Shown in pieces: positions 43,918 to 52,339 of a stretch of 64,000 nucleotides of DNA. The stretch is taken from the NCBI GenBank assembly GCA_003862155.1, contig QOUV01000007.1:39965-103964 (forward strand), read 5' to 3'. Position 1 is the stretch's first letter, and every line of letters begins with the position of its first letter. The notes under the pieces were generated by a model. It did no database searches, was not told the origin of the DNA, and saw only the letters and a list, made by a program, of their open reading frames with translations. The translations under genes and the position numbers were made by a program. The DNA comes from Lachnospiraceae bacterium. Lineage in GTDB: Bacteria; Bacillota; Clostridia; Lachnospirales; Lachnospiraceae.

Positions 43918-45282
43918 ATGTCGGAAAAATTAGAAAATGGCAAACACCTTTACCGTTTTCTCACGAATCTGATCATTACGGTAGCGGTTGCACTTCTATT
44001 TGCATATGGGTGGAATCATTGGCTGAATATCCTGCTTGACAGGCCTTTCCGGCATCTTGGCTGTCTGGCGATGATACTTATCTATACGTTTCTGGCTGTA
44101 TTTTTCATATACAGTTTTGGAGGCTATGAGATAGGTATCAGCAGGATTTCCCACGCGTCGATAGGCTGTACTCTGGCTTCATTTATAGTGAATATTATCA
44201 TGGCGGTGATGACAGTAATGATGGTTGGCTACAGAAAACTTGTACCGACTATCATTTTCGTGTACTTTGAGCTGTGTATTATTGAAGTGATAGTACTGTT
44301 CATTATCACCTATCTGGGAACGTGGCTGTTCAGGAAAATCTTCCCGCCGTACAGGATGCTGCAGATCCACGGCATGCATGTAAACAACCTGGACCGCAAG
44401 ATGGAACAGCGCAGTGATAAGTTTGTAATAGCAGAGACTGTTATGGTAAATGCTCCGCTGAGTGAAATCGAGAAGAAAATTGATGAGTACGATACAGTCC
44501 TTATAAACGATATCCCGTCCGAATTAAAAAACAAGATACTAAAGTATTGCTTTGACCGCCAGAAAAGAGTATATTTTACACCGAAGATTTCAGATATCAT
44601 AGTTCGAGAGTCGGATGAACTGAATCTTTTCGATTCTCCGCTCTATCTGTCGAGAAACGTCGGATTTTCGATGTGGCAGAGGATCGTAAAGCGCGCGGGA
44701 GACATTATTTTATCTCTCATAGGCATCATATTGACATCCCCGATAATGCTGGTGACCGCGATACTTATTCATTCTTATGATAAGGGACCTGTTTTTTACA
44801 GGCAGGAACGCTACACGATCCACAAGAAAAAGTTCAAGGTAATCAAATTCAGAAGCATGATAGTGGATGCCGAGAAATTTTCCGGCGCGCGCCTCGCCTC
44901 TGAGCACGACGACAGGATAACGCCGATAGGACATTTTATCCGCTCTACGAGAATTGACGAGATACCGCAGTTTTTCAATGTGCTAAAAGGCGACATGTCG
45001 TTTGTCGGACCGAGGCCGGAGAGACCTGAAATCCACGAAGAGTACTGCGAAAAAGTTCCCGAATTTGACTTCCGACTTGCTGTAAAGGCTGGTCTTACAG
45101 GCTATGCACAGGTCTTTGGCAAATACAATACGACAACATACGATAAACTCAAATTCGATATGATTTATGTTCAGAAGGCTTCAATACTTCTGGATATGAA
45201 GTTGATACTTCTGACTCTCAGAGTCGTTTTTCAAAAGGAAAGCACTGAAGGCGTCGAAGAAGGAGAAAAGACAGCAAAATGA
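43918..45282 (+). CDS. Polyprenyl-phosphate sugar phosphotransferase (initiating glycosyltransferase)
   Basis: The product has 454 residues. Four N-terminal helices (about 15-140), a soluble middle domain and one hairpin helix (IILSLIGIILTSPIMLVTAI) lead into the bacterial sugar-transferase core. Core motifs: PVFYRQERYT, FKVIKFRSM, STRIDEIPQFFNVLKGDMSF, VGPRPERPE and KAGLTGYAQVFGKYNTT. It starts glycan synthesis by moving a sugar-1-phosphate onto undecaprenyl phosphate (WbaP/WcaJ type). Confidence 0.93.
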   Translation: MSEKLENGKHLYRFLTNLIITVAVALLFAYGWNHWLNILLDRPFRHLGCLAMILIYTFLAVFFIYSFGGYEIGISRISHASIGCTLASFIVNIIMAVMTVMMVGYRKLVPTIIFVYFELCIIEVIVLFIITYLGTWLFRKIFPPYRMLQIHGMHVNNLDRKMEQRSDKFVIAETVMVNAPLSEIEKKIDEYDTVLINDIPSELKNKILKYCFDRQKRVYFTPKISDIIVRESDELNLFDSPLYLSRNVGFSMWQRIVKRAGDIILSLIGIILTSPIMLVTAILIHSYDKGPVFYRQERYTIHKKKFKVIKFRSMIVDAEKFSGARLASEHDDRITPIGHFIRSTRIDEIPQFFNVLKGDMSFVGPRPERPEIHEEYCEKVPEFDFRLAVKAGLTGYAQVFGKYNTTTYDKLKFDMIYVQKASILLDMKLILLTLRVVFQKESTEGVEEGEKTAK

Positions 45283-46058
45283 AAAAATACATCAAAGGAT
45301 TTTACGATTACCGCTTTCTGCTCAGTGAGCTCGTAAAACGGGGAATCAGGCTGAAGTACAGAAGAAGTTACCTTGGAATCGTCTGGTCGCTTATCGAACC
45401 GCTGATGACCACAGCCGTACTGGTAGTTGTATTCGGAGCTTTGTTCGACAGGGCAAACGATCCGACATTCGCTACCTACATCATGGCAGGCCGTCTGGTC
45501 TATACATTTTTCCAGAACGGAACAAAGGGAGCGAGCAAGGCAATACGTGGAAATGCCGGCATGATAAAAAAGATTTATGTGCCAAAATACCTGTATCCTC
45601 TGTCGAATGTACTGTTCAACTTTATCATCTTTTTGATATCGCTTATAGTACTCGTTCCGGTACTTATTATTTCACGCCTTACACCGTCGCTTCGTCTCTG
45701 GAAGCTGATCCCTGGAATCATCCTGCTTCTTATACTGACGATCGGCGTCGGCATGATACTTTCGGTTCTTGACGTATTTTTCCGTGATATTGAGTATCTC
45801 TGGAACGTGCTGTTGATGATCATTATGTACTTATCGGCTATTTTCTACCCGATAGAGAGAATTAAGAAGCACCATCTGATGTGGCTTCTTCATCTGAATC
45901 CACTCTACTGTATCATCAATCTGTTCCGAGGCGGACTTATGAAATATGGCAATCCGCTCTGGGAGTACGCTTACCCGTTTGTATTTGGAGTGATCTGCTT
46001 TATCGTAGGATTTATTGCTATGAAGAAGAAGCAGGACGAGTTTATTTTACATTTGTAA
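45279..46058 (+). CDS. wzm: ABC-2 type polysaccharide export permease
   Basis: The product has 259 residues with six helices. The ABC2-membrane motifs (LRYRR-like IRLKYRRSYLGIVWSLIEPL near residue 25, LFDRANDPTFATYIMAGRLV, MIKKIYVPKYLYPLSNVL) match the TagG/Wzm family that exports teichoic acid or O-antigen-like polymers. Its partner ATPase follows directly; the start overlaps the sugar transferase (ATGA). Confidence 0.93.
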   Translation: MKKYIKGFYDYRFLLSELVKRGIRLKYRRSYLGIVWSLIEPLMTTAVLVVVFGALFDRANDPTFATYIMAGRLVYTFFQNGTKGASKAIRGNAGMIKKIYVPKYLYPLSNVLFNFIIFLISLIVLVPVLIISRLTPSLRLWKLIPGIILLLILTIGVGMILSVLDVFFRDIEYLWNVLLMIIMYLSAIFYPIERIKKHHLMWLLHLNPLYCIINLFRGGLMKYGNPLWEYAYPFVFGVICFIVGFIAMKKKQDEFILHL

Positions 46059-46072
46059 TTCGAGGAAAAAAT

Positions 46073-47149
46073 ATGAAGCCATCTGTAGAAGTCTCACATC
46101 TCGGCATGATGTTCAATCTAAGCAAAGAGATGCACGATACACTTAAGGATTATTTCATAAATCTTTTCAAGCACCACGAGAAGATGAAAAAAGACGAGTT
46201 CTGGGCCCTGTCGGATGTAAGCTTTAAGCTCTATCCGGGTGACCGTCTCGGCATTCTCGGACTCAATGGTGCAGGAAAATCTACTATACTTAAAGCTATC
46301 GCAGGTGTTTATCATCCTACGACAGGAAGCATACACAAGAGAGGAAAGCTTGCCCCTCTGCTTGAGCTCGGCGCTGGTTTTGAGCCACAGTACTCCGCCA
46401 GAGAGAATATTTACCTTTACGGTTCCATACTTGGTTATTCGAAGGAATTCATCGAATCAAAGTTTGACGAGATCATTGAATTTGCAGAGCTTCAGAAATT
46501 CGTAGAAGTTCCGGTTAAGAACTATTCATCAGGTATGAAGAGCCGTCTCGGCTTCGCAATCTGCACAGCCGTAAACCCTGATATACTGATCCTCGATGAG
46601 GTTCTCTCGGTTGGCGATAAAAAATTCCGCCGTAAATCAGAGGACAAGATTATGAGCATGCTGAATGGTGAAGTTACAGTGCTCTTCGTGTCCCATTCAC
46701 TTGAACAGGTTCGTCGTATCTGCAACAAGGCTATGATCCTCGACCATGGCAAATTAAAGTGCTTTGGAGATATCAATGAGATCGCTCCTATTTATGCTGA
46801 GATGACTCAGGAAGATCCTGAAGAGATCAAAAAGCGTGAAGCCAAGGCAAAGGCAAACCGTGAGAAGAAACTCCGCGAAGCCAGAAAGACCAAGGCTCAC
46901 GATATCATCAACATGACAAACAATCTTGATATTTCGGTTGAAGATGCTATGGCTGCCATCGATATTCCGGAGGATAAGTACAAGACTTACTATAAAGTAA
47001 TCGATGAGATCGAGAAAGAAGAGGGAATTCTTACAAAGCAGGACGCATTGAAAGCTGCTGCTGCAGAAGAGGCGGAATTCGACCGTGCGGCTACGTTCCC
47101 TAATGACGAAGACCGTGCAGAATCTGATGACGATGATTTCGATTCATAA
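46073..47149 (+). CDS. wzt: Polysaccharide export ABC ATPase with extended acidic C-terminus
   Basis: The product has about 358 residues. Walker A GLNGAGKST, a Wzt/TagH-type signature (YSSGMKSRLGFAI), Walker B LILDEVLSVGD and H-loop FVSHS are present. After residue ~245 comes a basic coiled-coil stretch (EIKKREAKAKANREKKLREA), a helical segment and a very acidic end (DEDRAESDDDDFDS). This replaces the carbohydrate-binding fold seen in proteobacterial Wzt. GAGGA precedes ATG 46073; the frame continues upstream only inside wzm. Confidence 0.93.
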   Translation: MKPSVEVSHLGMMFNLSKEMHDTLKDYFINLFKHHEKMKKDEFWALSDVSFKLYPGDRLGILGLNGAGKSTILKAIAGVYHPTTGSIHKRGKLAPLLELGAGFEPQYSARENIYLYGSILGYSKEFIESKFDEIIEFAELQKFVEVPVKNYSSGMKSRLGFAICTAVNPDILILDEVLSVGDKKFRRKSEDKIMSMLNGEVTVLFVSHSLEQVRRICNKAMILDHGKLKCFGDINEIAPIYAEMTQEDPEEIKKREAKAKANREKKLREARKTKAHDIINMTNNLDISVEDAMAAIDIPEDKYKTYYKVIDEIEKEEGILTKQDALKAAAAEEAEFDRAATFPNDEDRAESDDDDFDS

Positions 47150-47188
47150 GTCGATAGATTCGAGATTAGAACATCATTGATAATTATC

Positions 47189-47244
47189 TTGACACTCGTG
47201 TTTTCACGCGCTATAATAACTAGGCGTGCGTAAAAACGCGAGTG
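47189..47244 (+). promoter_or_regulatory. str operon promoter with overlapping inverted repeat
   Basis: Perfect TTGACA (47189-47194), 17 bp and perfect TATAAT (47212-47217). Arms 47193-47209 (CACTCGTGTTTTCACGC) and 47228-47244 (GCGTAAAAACGCGAGTG) are inverted copies matching at 15 of 17 positions, centred on the -10. A T7 run follows the right arm. Confidence 0.85.
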
Positions 47245-47294
47245 TTTTTTTGCGCGTAGAAACGTACAGTATTATTTTACAGGAGGTGAAATAA

Positions 47295-47708
47295 ATGCCA
47301 ACATTTAACCAGTTAGTGAGAAAAGGCAGACAGACATCTGAGAAGAAATCAAACTCACCTGCACTGCAGAGAGGCTTCAATTCATTAAAGAAGCGCCCTA
47401 CAGAGACAGCTTCACCGCAGAAGCGTGGTGTTTGCACAGCTGTTAAGACTGCCACTCCTAAGAAGCCTAACTCAGCGCTTCGTAAGATCGCCAGAGTTCG
47501 TCTTTCAAACGGAATCGAAGTTACTTCTTACATCCCGGGCGAGGGACACAACCTTCAGGAGCACTCTGTTGTATTAGTTCGTGGCGGACGTGTAAAGGAC
47601 CTTCCAGGTACCAGATACCATGTCATCCGTGGAACACTTGATACTGCCGGTGTTGCTGACAGAAAGCAGGCTCGTTCAAAGTACGGCGCTAAGAAGCCAA
47701 AGAATTGA
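47295..47708 (+). CDS. rpsL: 30S ribosomal protein S12
   Basis: The product has 137 residues: [13 protein letters not shown] start, [40 protein letters not shown] and [15 protein letters not shown]12 shapes the decoding centre. The streptomycin-related lysines in TPKKPNS and the following PGEGHN region are in their normal form. AGGAGGTG lies 7 nt before the ATG. Confidence 0.98.
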   Translation: MPTFNQLVRKGRQTSEKKSNSPALQRGFNSLKKRPTETASPQKRGVCTAVKTATPKKPNSALRKIARVRLSNGIEVTSYIPGEGHNLQEHSVVLVRGGRVKDLPGTRYHVIRGTLDTAGVADRKQARSKYGAKKPKN

Positions 47709-47736
47709 TTTCTTTGATACGTATTTTTGTAACGAG

Positions 47737-47792
47737 TAAACACATCGGAAGTATTTCATTTATGAAGTAATGGTTTGTTGGTGTTTATTTTT
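47737..47792 (+). promoter_or_regulatory. Structured spacer between rpsL and rpsG
   Basis: An outer stem TAAACAC / GTGTTTA (47737-47743 and 47781-47787) encloses TATTTCAT TT ATGAAGTA (47752-47769, one G-T pair). It is followed by TTTTT. It could be a partial terminator or processing site that tunes rpsL against rpsG expression. Confidence 0.5.
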
Positions 47793-47875
47793 ACATAACC
47801 CAGCACGCACACATTTTCATAAACTGTGAGTACCTACGATCTAATCGAATCCCATGATTAAGGAGGGAAGCAGAC

Positions 47876-48346
47876 GTGCCACGTAAAGGACATTTTGAAA
47901 AAAGAGATGTGCTTGCAGATCCTATCTACAATTCAAAGATCGTAACCAAGCTCATCAACAACATCATGCTCGACGGTAAGAAGGGCGTTGCCCAGAAGAT
48001 CGTTTACGGAGCATTTGAAAAAGTAGCAGATAAGACTGGAAAACCGGCTCTTGAGGTTTTCGAAGAAGCTATGAACAATGTAATGCCTGTTCTCGAAGTT
48101 AAGGCAAGACGTGTCGGTGGTGCCACATATCAGGTACCTATCGAAGTTCGCCCTGACAGACGTCAGACATTAGGACTCAGATGGCTCACATTTTTCTCAA
48201 GAAAAAGAAGTGAGAAGACCATGGTAGACCGCCTCGCAGGCGAGATCATGGATGCTGCAAACAATACTGGAGCAGCAGTAAAGCGTAAGGAAGAGATGCA
48301 CAGAATGGCAGATGCAAACAAGGCATTTGCACATTACAGATTCTGA
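47876..48346 (+). CDS. rpsG: 30S ribosomal protein S7
   Basis: The product has 156 residues and starts at GTG 47876 after [39 protein letters not shown] and the C-terminal [20 protein letters not shown] are typical of S7, which nucleates the 30S head. Confidence 0.98.
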   Translation: MPRKGHFEKRDVLADPIYNSKIVTKLINNIMLDGKKGVAQKIVYGAFEKVADKTGKPALEVFEEAMNNVMPVLEVKARRVGGATYQVPIEVRPDRRQTLGLRWLTFFSRKRSEKTMVDRLAGEIMDAANNTGAAVKRKEEMHRMADANKAFAHYRF

Positions 48347-48499
48347 CCGAAAGCTTCGAGATGAGAGCAAGCCTCTGGCGCCGCTCGAATCCGAAGCGAG
48401 GTCGCTGTCTGAGATTAGTGAGAACGAGCCGAAGGCGAAGTTCGAACTTAACGAAGACAGCTTCCTTATTAAGCTGGCTTGTATTTTTGAGGAGAAAAA
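48347..48499. other. rpsG-fusA spacer
   Basis: The 153 bases contain short self-complementary pieces (GCTTCG/CGAAGC; CAGCTT-N7-AAGCTG) but no terminator or promoter. An open frame crosses it but begins inside rpsG and ends inside fusA, so it is not called. GAGG lies before the fusA start. Confidence 0.4.
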
Positions 48500-50617
48500 A
48501 TGGCTGAAAGAGAATACCCACTGGAGAGAACCAGAAATATCGGTATCATGGCTCATATCGATGCAGGAAAGACTACATTGACAGAGCGTATTCTTTACTA
48601 TACCGGTGTTAACTACAAAATCGGTGAGACCTACGAAGGAACTTCTACCATGGACTACATGGAGCAGGAGCAGGAAAGAGGTATCACCATCACTTCTGCC
48701 GCAACGACATGCCATTGGACAGAAGAAGATCACACAAAGCCAAAGAAGGGTGCATTAGAGCATCGTATTAATATCATCGATACTCCGGGACACGTTGACT
48801 TCACAGTTGAGGTTGAGCGTTCACTTAGAGTACTTGATGGTTCAGTCGGTGTATTCGATGCCAAGGGAGGCGTTGAGCCTCAGTCTGAGAACGTTTGGCG
48901 TCAGGCTGATAAGTACAACGTTCCTCGTATGGCTTTCGTTAACAAGATGGATATCCTTGGTGCTGATTTTTACAATACAGTATCAGAGATCCACACAAAG
49001 CTCGGAAAGAACCCTGTAGTTGTTGAGCTTCCTATTGGTAAAGAGGACAACTTCCAGGGAATCATCGATCTTTTCGAGATGGATTCATACATCTACAACG
49101 ATAAGATGGGCAAAGATATCACTGTTGGACCTATCCCTGATGATATGAAGGATCAGGCCGATGAGTGGCATACAAAGCTCGTTGAGGGAATCTGCGAATT
49201 TGATGATGATCTTATGGAGCAGTACCTCGATGGAAAAGAGCCATCTGTCGATGATATGAAGAAGGCACTTCGTCGTGCAACTATCGCCAATGATGCAGTT
49301 CCTGTATTCTGCGGTTCTGCTCACCAGAACAAGGGAATCCAGAAGCTTCTTGACGGTGTTATCGAATATATGCCTTCACCAGTAGATGTTCCTGACATCA
49401 CTGGAACAGATCTTGATGGCAACGAAGTTACACGTAAGTCATCTGATGATGAGCCGTTCTCAGCTCTTGCATTCAAGATCATTACAGACCCGTTCGTCGG
49501 AAAACTCGCATTCATCCGTGTATATTCAGGAACATGTAAGGCCGGTTCTTACGTACTGAACTCTACAAAGGATAAGAAAGAGCGTGTTGGCCGTCTCTTA
49601 CAGATGCATGCTGATAAGAGAAAAGAGATCGATGAGGTCTTCTCAGGTGATATCGCTGCAGCAGTAGGCCTTAAGAACACTGGTACAGGTGATACAATCT
49701 GTGACGAACAGCACCCGGTTATCCTTGAGTCGATGGAGTTCCCGGACCCGGTTATCGAGCTCGCTATCGAGCCAAAGACAAAGGAAGGTCAGCAGAAGCT
49801 TGGCGAAGCACTCGCAAAGCTTGCTGAGGAGGATCCTACATTCAGGGCTCATACAAACGAAGAGACTGGTCAGACAATCATCGCTGGTATGGGTGAGCTT
49901 CACCTTGAGATCATTGTTGACCGTCTCCAGAGAGAGTTCAACGTTGACGCAAATGTAGGTAAGCCACAGGTTGCATACAAAGAGACATTTACAATTCCTG
50001 TAGATCAGGAGTACAAGTACGCTAAGCAGTCAGGTGGTCGTGGACAGTACGGACATTGTAAAGTTAAGTTCGAACCACTCGATGCTAACGCTGATGAAAA
50101 CCTTGTATTCGAGAATGCCGTTGTCGGTGGTGCTATTCCTAAGGAATATATCCCGGCAGTAGGCGATGGTATCGCTGAGGCTGAGAAGGCTGGTATTCTT
50201 GCCGGATATCCTGTTGTAGGCGTTAAGGCTACAGTATATGATGGTTCATATCATGAAGTCGATTCTTCTGAGATGGCTTTCCATATCGCTGGAAGCATGT
50301 GCTTCAAGGAGGCCATGAAGAAAGCTAAACCTGTTATCCTTGAGCCTATCATGAAGGTTGAGATCACAATGCCTGAGGATTACATGGGTGATGTTATCGG
50401 AGACGTTAACTCACGCCGTGGCCGTGTCGAGGGTATGGACGACGTAGGTGGAAACGGAAAGATGGTTAAGGCTTATGTTCCGCTTGCCGAGATGTTCGGA
50501 TACTCTACTACACTTCGTTCTATGACTCAGGGACGTGGTAACTACTCTATGTTCTTTGATCACTATGATCCGGTACCAAAGAACGTTCAGGATAAGATCA
50601 TAAACGATAAAGGCTGA
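48500..50617 (+). CDS. fusA: Elongation factor G
   Basis: The product has 705 residues and drives GTP-dependent ribosomal translocation. [15 protein letters not shown] (G1), [11 protein letters not shown] (G2), DTPGHVDFT (G3), NKMD (G4) and domain [13 protein letters not shown] with the C-terminal [17 protein letters not shown] are all intact. The length and str-operon position identify it as the housekeeping EF-G, not a protection paralogue. Confidence 0.98.
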   Translation: MAEREYPLERTRNIGIMAHIDAGKTTLTERILYYTGVNYKIGETYEGTSTMDYMEQEQERGITITSAATTCHWTEEDHTKPKKGALEHRINIIDTPGHVDFTVEVERSLRVLDGSVGVFDAKGGVEPQSENVWRQADKYNVPRMAFVNKMDILGADFYNTVSEIHTKLGKNPVVVELPIGKEDNFQGIIDLFEMDSYIYNDKMGKDITVGPIPDDMKDQADEWHTKLVEGICEFDDDLMEQYLDGKEPSVDDMKKALRRATIANDAVPVFCGSAHQNKGIQKLLDGVIEYMPSPVDVPDITGTDLDGNEVTRKSSDDEPFSALAFKIITDPFVGKLAFIRVYSGTCKAGSYVLNSTKDKKERVGRLLQMHADKRKEIDEVFSGDIAAAVGLKNTGTGDTICDEQHPVILESMEFPDPVIELAIEPKTKEGQQKLGEALAKLAEEDPTFRAHTNEETGQTIIAGMGELHLEIIVDRLQREFNVDANVGKPQVAYKETFTIPVDQEYKYAKQSGGRGQYGHCKVKFEPLDANADENLVFENAVVGGAIPKEYIPAVGDGIAEAEKAGILAGYPVVGVKATVYDGSYHEVDSSEMAFHIAGSMCFKEAMKKAKPVILEPIMKVEITMPEDYMGDVIGDVNSRRGRVEGMDDVGGNGKMVKAYVPLAEMFGYSTTLRSMTQGRGNYSMFFDHYDPVPKNVQDKIINDKG

Positions 50618-50638
50618 CAGCTCGAAAAGAACTAAAGC

Positions 50639-50667
50639 TTGCAAAGTTTATGGTTAGTTGATATAAT
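50639..50667 (+). promoter_or_regulatory. Promoter for tuf
   Basis: TTGCAA (50639-50644), 17 bp and TATAAT (50662-50667) with an extended TG. It allows tuf to be transcribed separately from fusA. Confidence 0.65.
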
Positions 50668-50685
50668 TAAACTTAACATGTAAAG

Positions 50686-50703
50686 CCCCTCTTTAAAGAG
50701 GGG
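50686..50703 (+). promoter_or_regulatory. Palindromic hairpin in the tuf leader
   Basis: CCCCTCTTTAAAGAGGGG is a perfect 18-bp palindrome near the 5' end of the tuf transcript, about 30 nt before the ATG. There is no T-tract, so it is more likely a stability element or operator than a terminator. Confidence 0.5.
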
Positions 50704-50733
50704 TGGGTAAATTTTCCACAGGAGGAAATTAAA

Positions 50734-51972
50734 ATGGCAAAAGAGCATTTTGATCGTTCAAAGCCACATTGTAACATCGGAACAATTGGCCACGTAGATC
50801 ATGGTAAAACAACACTTACCGCTGCAATCACAAAGGTTCTCTCTGAGAGAGTAGAGGGAAACAAGGCTGAGGCCTTCGATCAGATCGATAAGGCTCCAGA
50901 GGAGAGAGAAAGAGGAATCACTATTTCTACAGCTCACGTTGAGTATCAGACAGCTAATCGTCACTATGCTCACGTTGACTGCCCGGGACATGCCGACTAC
51001 GTTAAGAACATGATCACCGGTGCTGCACAGATGGATGGTGCCATCCTTGTTGTTGCTGCTACAGACGGTGTTATGGCTCAGACAAAGGAGCATATCCTCC
51101 TTGCTCGTCAGGTAGGTGTTCCTTACATCATCGTATTCCTTAACAAGTGCGATATGATCGATGACCCAGAGCTTCTTGAGCTCGTTGAGATGGAAGTTAC
51201 TGAGCAGCTCGAAGAGTATGGCTTCGAGGGATGCCCTATCATCAAGGGTTCTGCTTATCAGGCACTTCAGGACGACAAGGCTCCTGCAAAGCTTGCTAAC
51301 GGAGATCCTCTTGATCCAGATAACCCGGATAAGAACTGGGGAGACTGCATCATGGAGCTCATGGATACAGTTGATTCATACATCCCAGATCCTAAGAGAG
51401 ATAACGAGAAGCCATTCCTTATGCCAGTCGAGGATGTATTCACCATCACTGGTCGTGGAACAGTTGCTACAGGCCGTGTAGAGCGTGGTACTATCAAGGT
51501 TAACGACCCAGTCGAGATCCTTGGTCTTCGCGATGACGTTGAGACTTCTACAGTTACAGGTCTTGAGATGTTCCGTAAGACTCTTGACTTCGCTGAGGCT
51601 GGTGATAACATCGGTGCCCTTCTTCGTGGTATCGATCGTGACCAGATCGAGCGTGGACAGGTTGTAGCTGCTCCAGGAACAGTTACCTGCCATAAGAAAT
51701 TCACAGCTCAGGTATACGTTCTGACAAAGGACGAGGGTGGACGTCATACACCATTCTTCAACAACTATCGTCCTCAGTTCTACTTCAGAACAACTGATGT
51801 AACTGGTGTCATCACTCTTCCAGAGGGAACAGAGATGTGCATGCCTGGTGATAACGTTGAGATGACAATCGAGCTCATCCATCCTATCGCTATGGAACAG
51901 GGTCTTACATTCGCTATCCGTGAGGGTGGCCGTACAGTAGGATCAGGCCGTGTTGCTACAGTAATCGAGTAA
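50734..51972 (+). CDS. tuf: Elongation factor Tu
   Basis: The product has 412 residues: [15 protein letters not shown] (G1), [31 protein letters not shown] and NKCD. Domains II and III ([34 protein letters not shown]) are complete. It is about 15 residues longer than the usual ~397; the extra stretch lies at the end of the G domain ([20 protein letters not shown] before the [10 protein letters not shown] helix). AGGAGG precedes the ATG. It delivers aminoacyl-tRNA to the ribosome. Confidence 0.98.
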   Translation: MAKEHFDRSKPHCNIGTIGHVDHGKTTLTAAITKVLSERVEGNKAEAFDQIDKAPEERERGITISTAHVEYQTANRHYAHVDCPGHADYVKNMITGAAQMDGAILVVAATDGVMAQTKEHILLARQVGVPYIIVFLNKCDMIDDPELLELVEMEVTEQLEEYGFEGCPIIKGSAYQALQDDKAPAKLANGDPLDPDNPDKNWGDCIMELMDTVDSYIPDPKRDNEKPFLMPVEDVFTITGRGTVATGRVERGTIKVNDPVEILGLRDDVETSTVTGLEMFRKTLDFAEAGDNIGALLRGIDRDQIERGQVVAAPGTVTCHKKFTAQVYVLTKDEGGRHTPFFNNYRPQFYFRTTDVTGVITLPEGTEMCMPGDNVEMTIELIHPIAMEQGLTFAIREGGRTVGSGRVATVIE

Positions 51973-52009
51973 TTGACTGTACGCTGCAGAAGCATTAAGT
52001 TAAAATAAC

Positions 52010-52051
52010 AAAGACCCCGTAGGAAAATTTATTTTCCTACGGGGTCTTTTT
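52010..52051 (+). terminator. Strong intrinsic terminator of the str operon
   Basis: A perfect 18-bp stem (arms 52010-52027 and 52032-52049; left arm AAAGACCCCGTAGGAAAA) with loop TTTA runs directly into T residues. Confidence 0.95.
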
Positions 52052-52052
52052 A

Positions 52053-52090
52053 GTGGGACAGTAGGGACGGTTCTTTTTGTCCCATTTTTT
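52053..52090 (+). repeat. REP-like palindrome, GGGACGGTTCTTTTTGTCCC type, copy 1
   Basis: GTGGGACA and TGTCCCAT pair around AGGGACGGTTCTTT, followed by TTTTTT. The same sequence with small changes occurs at 63761-63792. Short GGGACGGTTC palindromes of this kind recur in many bacterial genomes as REP-type repeats. Confidence 0.75.
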
Positions 52091-52242
52091 GAACTTTCTG
52101 ACAAATCAAGCCAACGCTGTTTCTCGTTTATAGATGATCATACAAAAAAGGCGGCCACCGGTGGATGACCGCATTTGTTCTCCAAAAGGAGATAAGTTTG
52201 TAAAAATCGATGTGAAGATTTTATGAAACATTTTATGCTGCC
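52091..52242. other. Spacer between the str operon and ftsH
   Basis: No gene is visible. It holds CCACCGGTGG within an imperfect GCGG...CCGC hairpin (about 52150-52173). That hairpin reads into T6 on the minus strand, so it could terminate minus-strand transcription. A small TCTCC-AAAA-GGAGA hairpin lies at about 52179-52193. Confidence 0.35.
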
Positions 52243-52271
52243 TTGCTTTTAATGGCGGTTTTCCTTATAAT
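52243..52271 (+). promoter_or_regulatory. Promoter for ftsH
   Basis: TTGCTT (52243-52248), a 17-bp spacer and TATAAT (52266-52271). Confidence 0.65.
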
Positions 52272-52339
52272 GGAAAAAGGCAATTTCTATTATTGACAGA
52301 AATGGTACAATTAAAGGCATTAGAAGGCAGGTGACATTT

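Noticed and set aside
48312..48581. An 89-codon open frame bridging rpsG and fusA
   Set aside because: It starts inside rpsG and ends inside fusA in another frame, without a ribosome-binding site. The codon pattern follows the overlapped genes.
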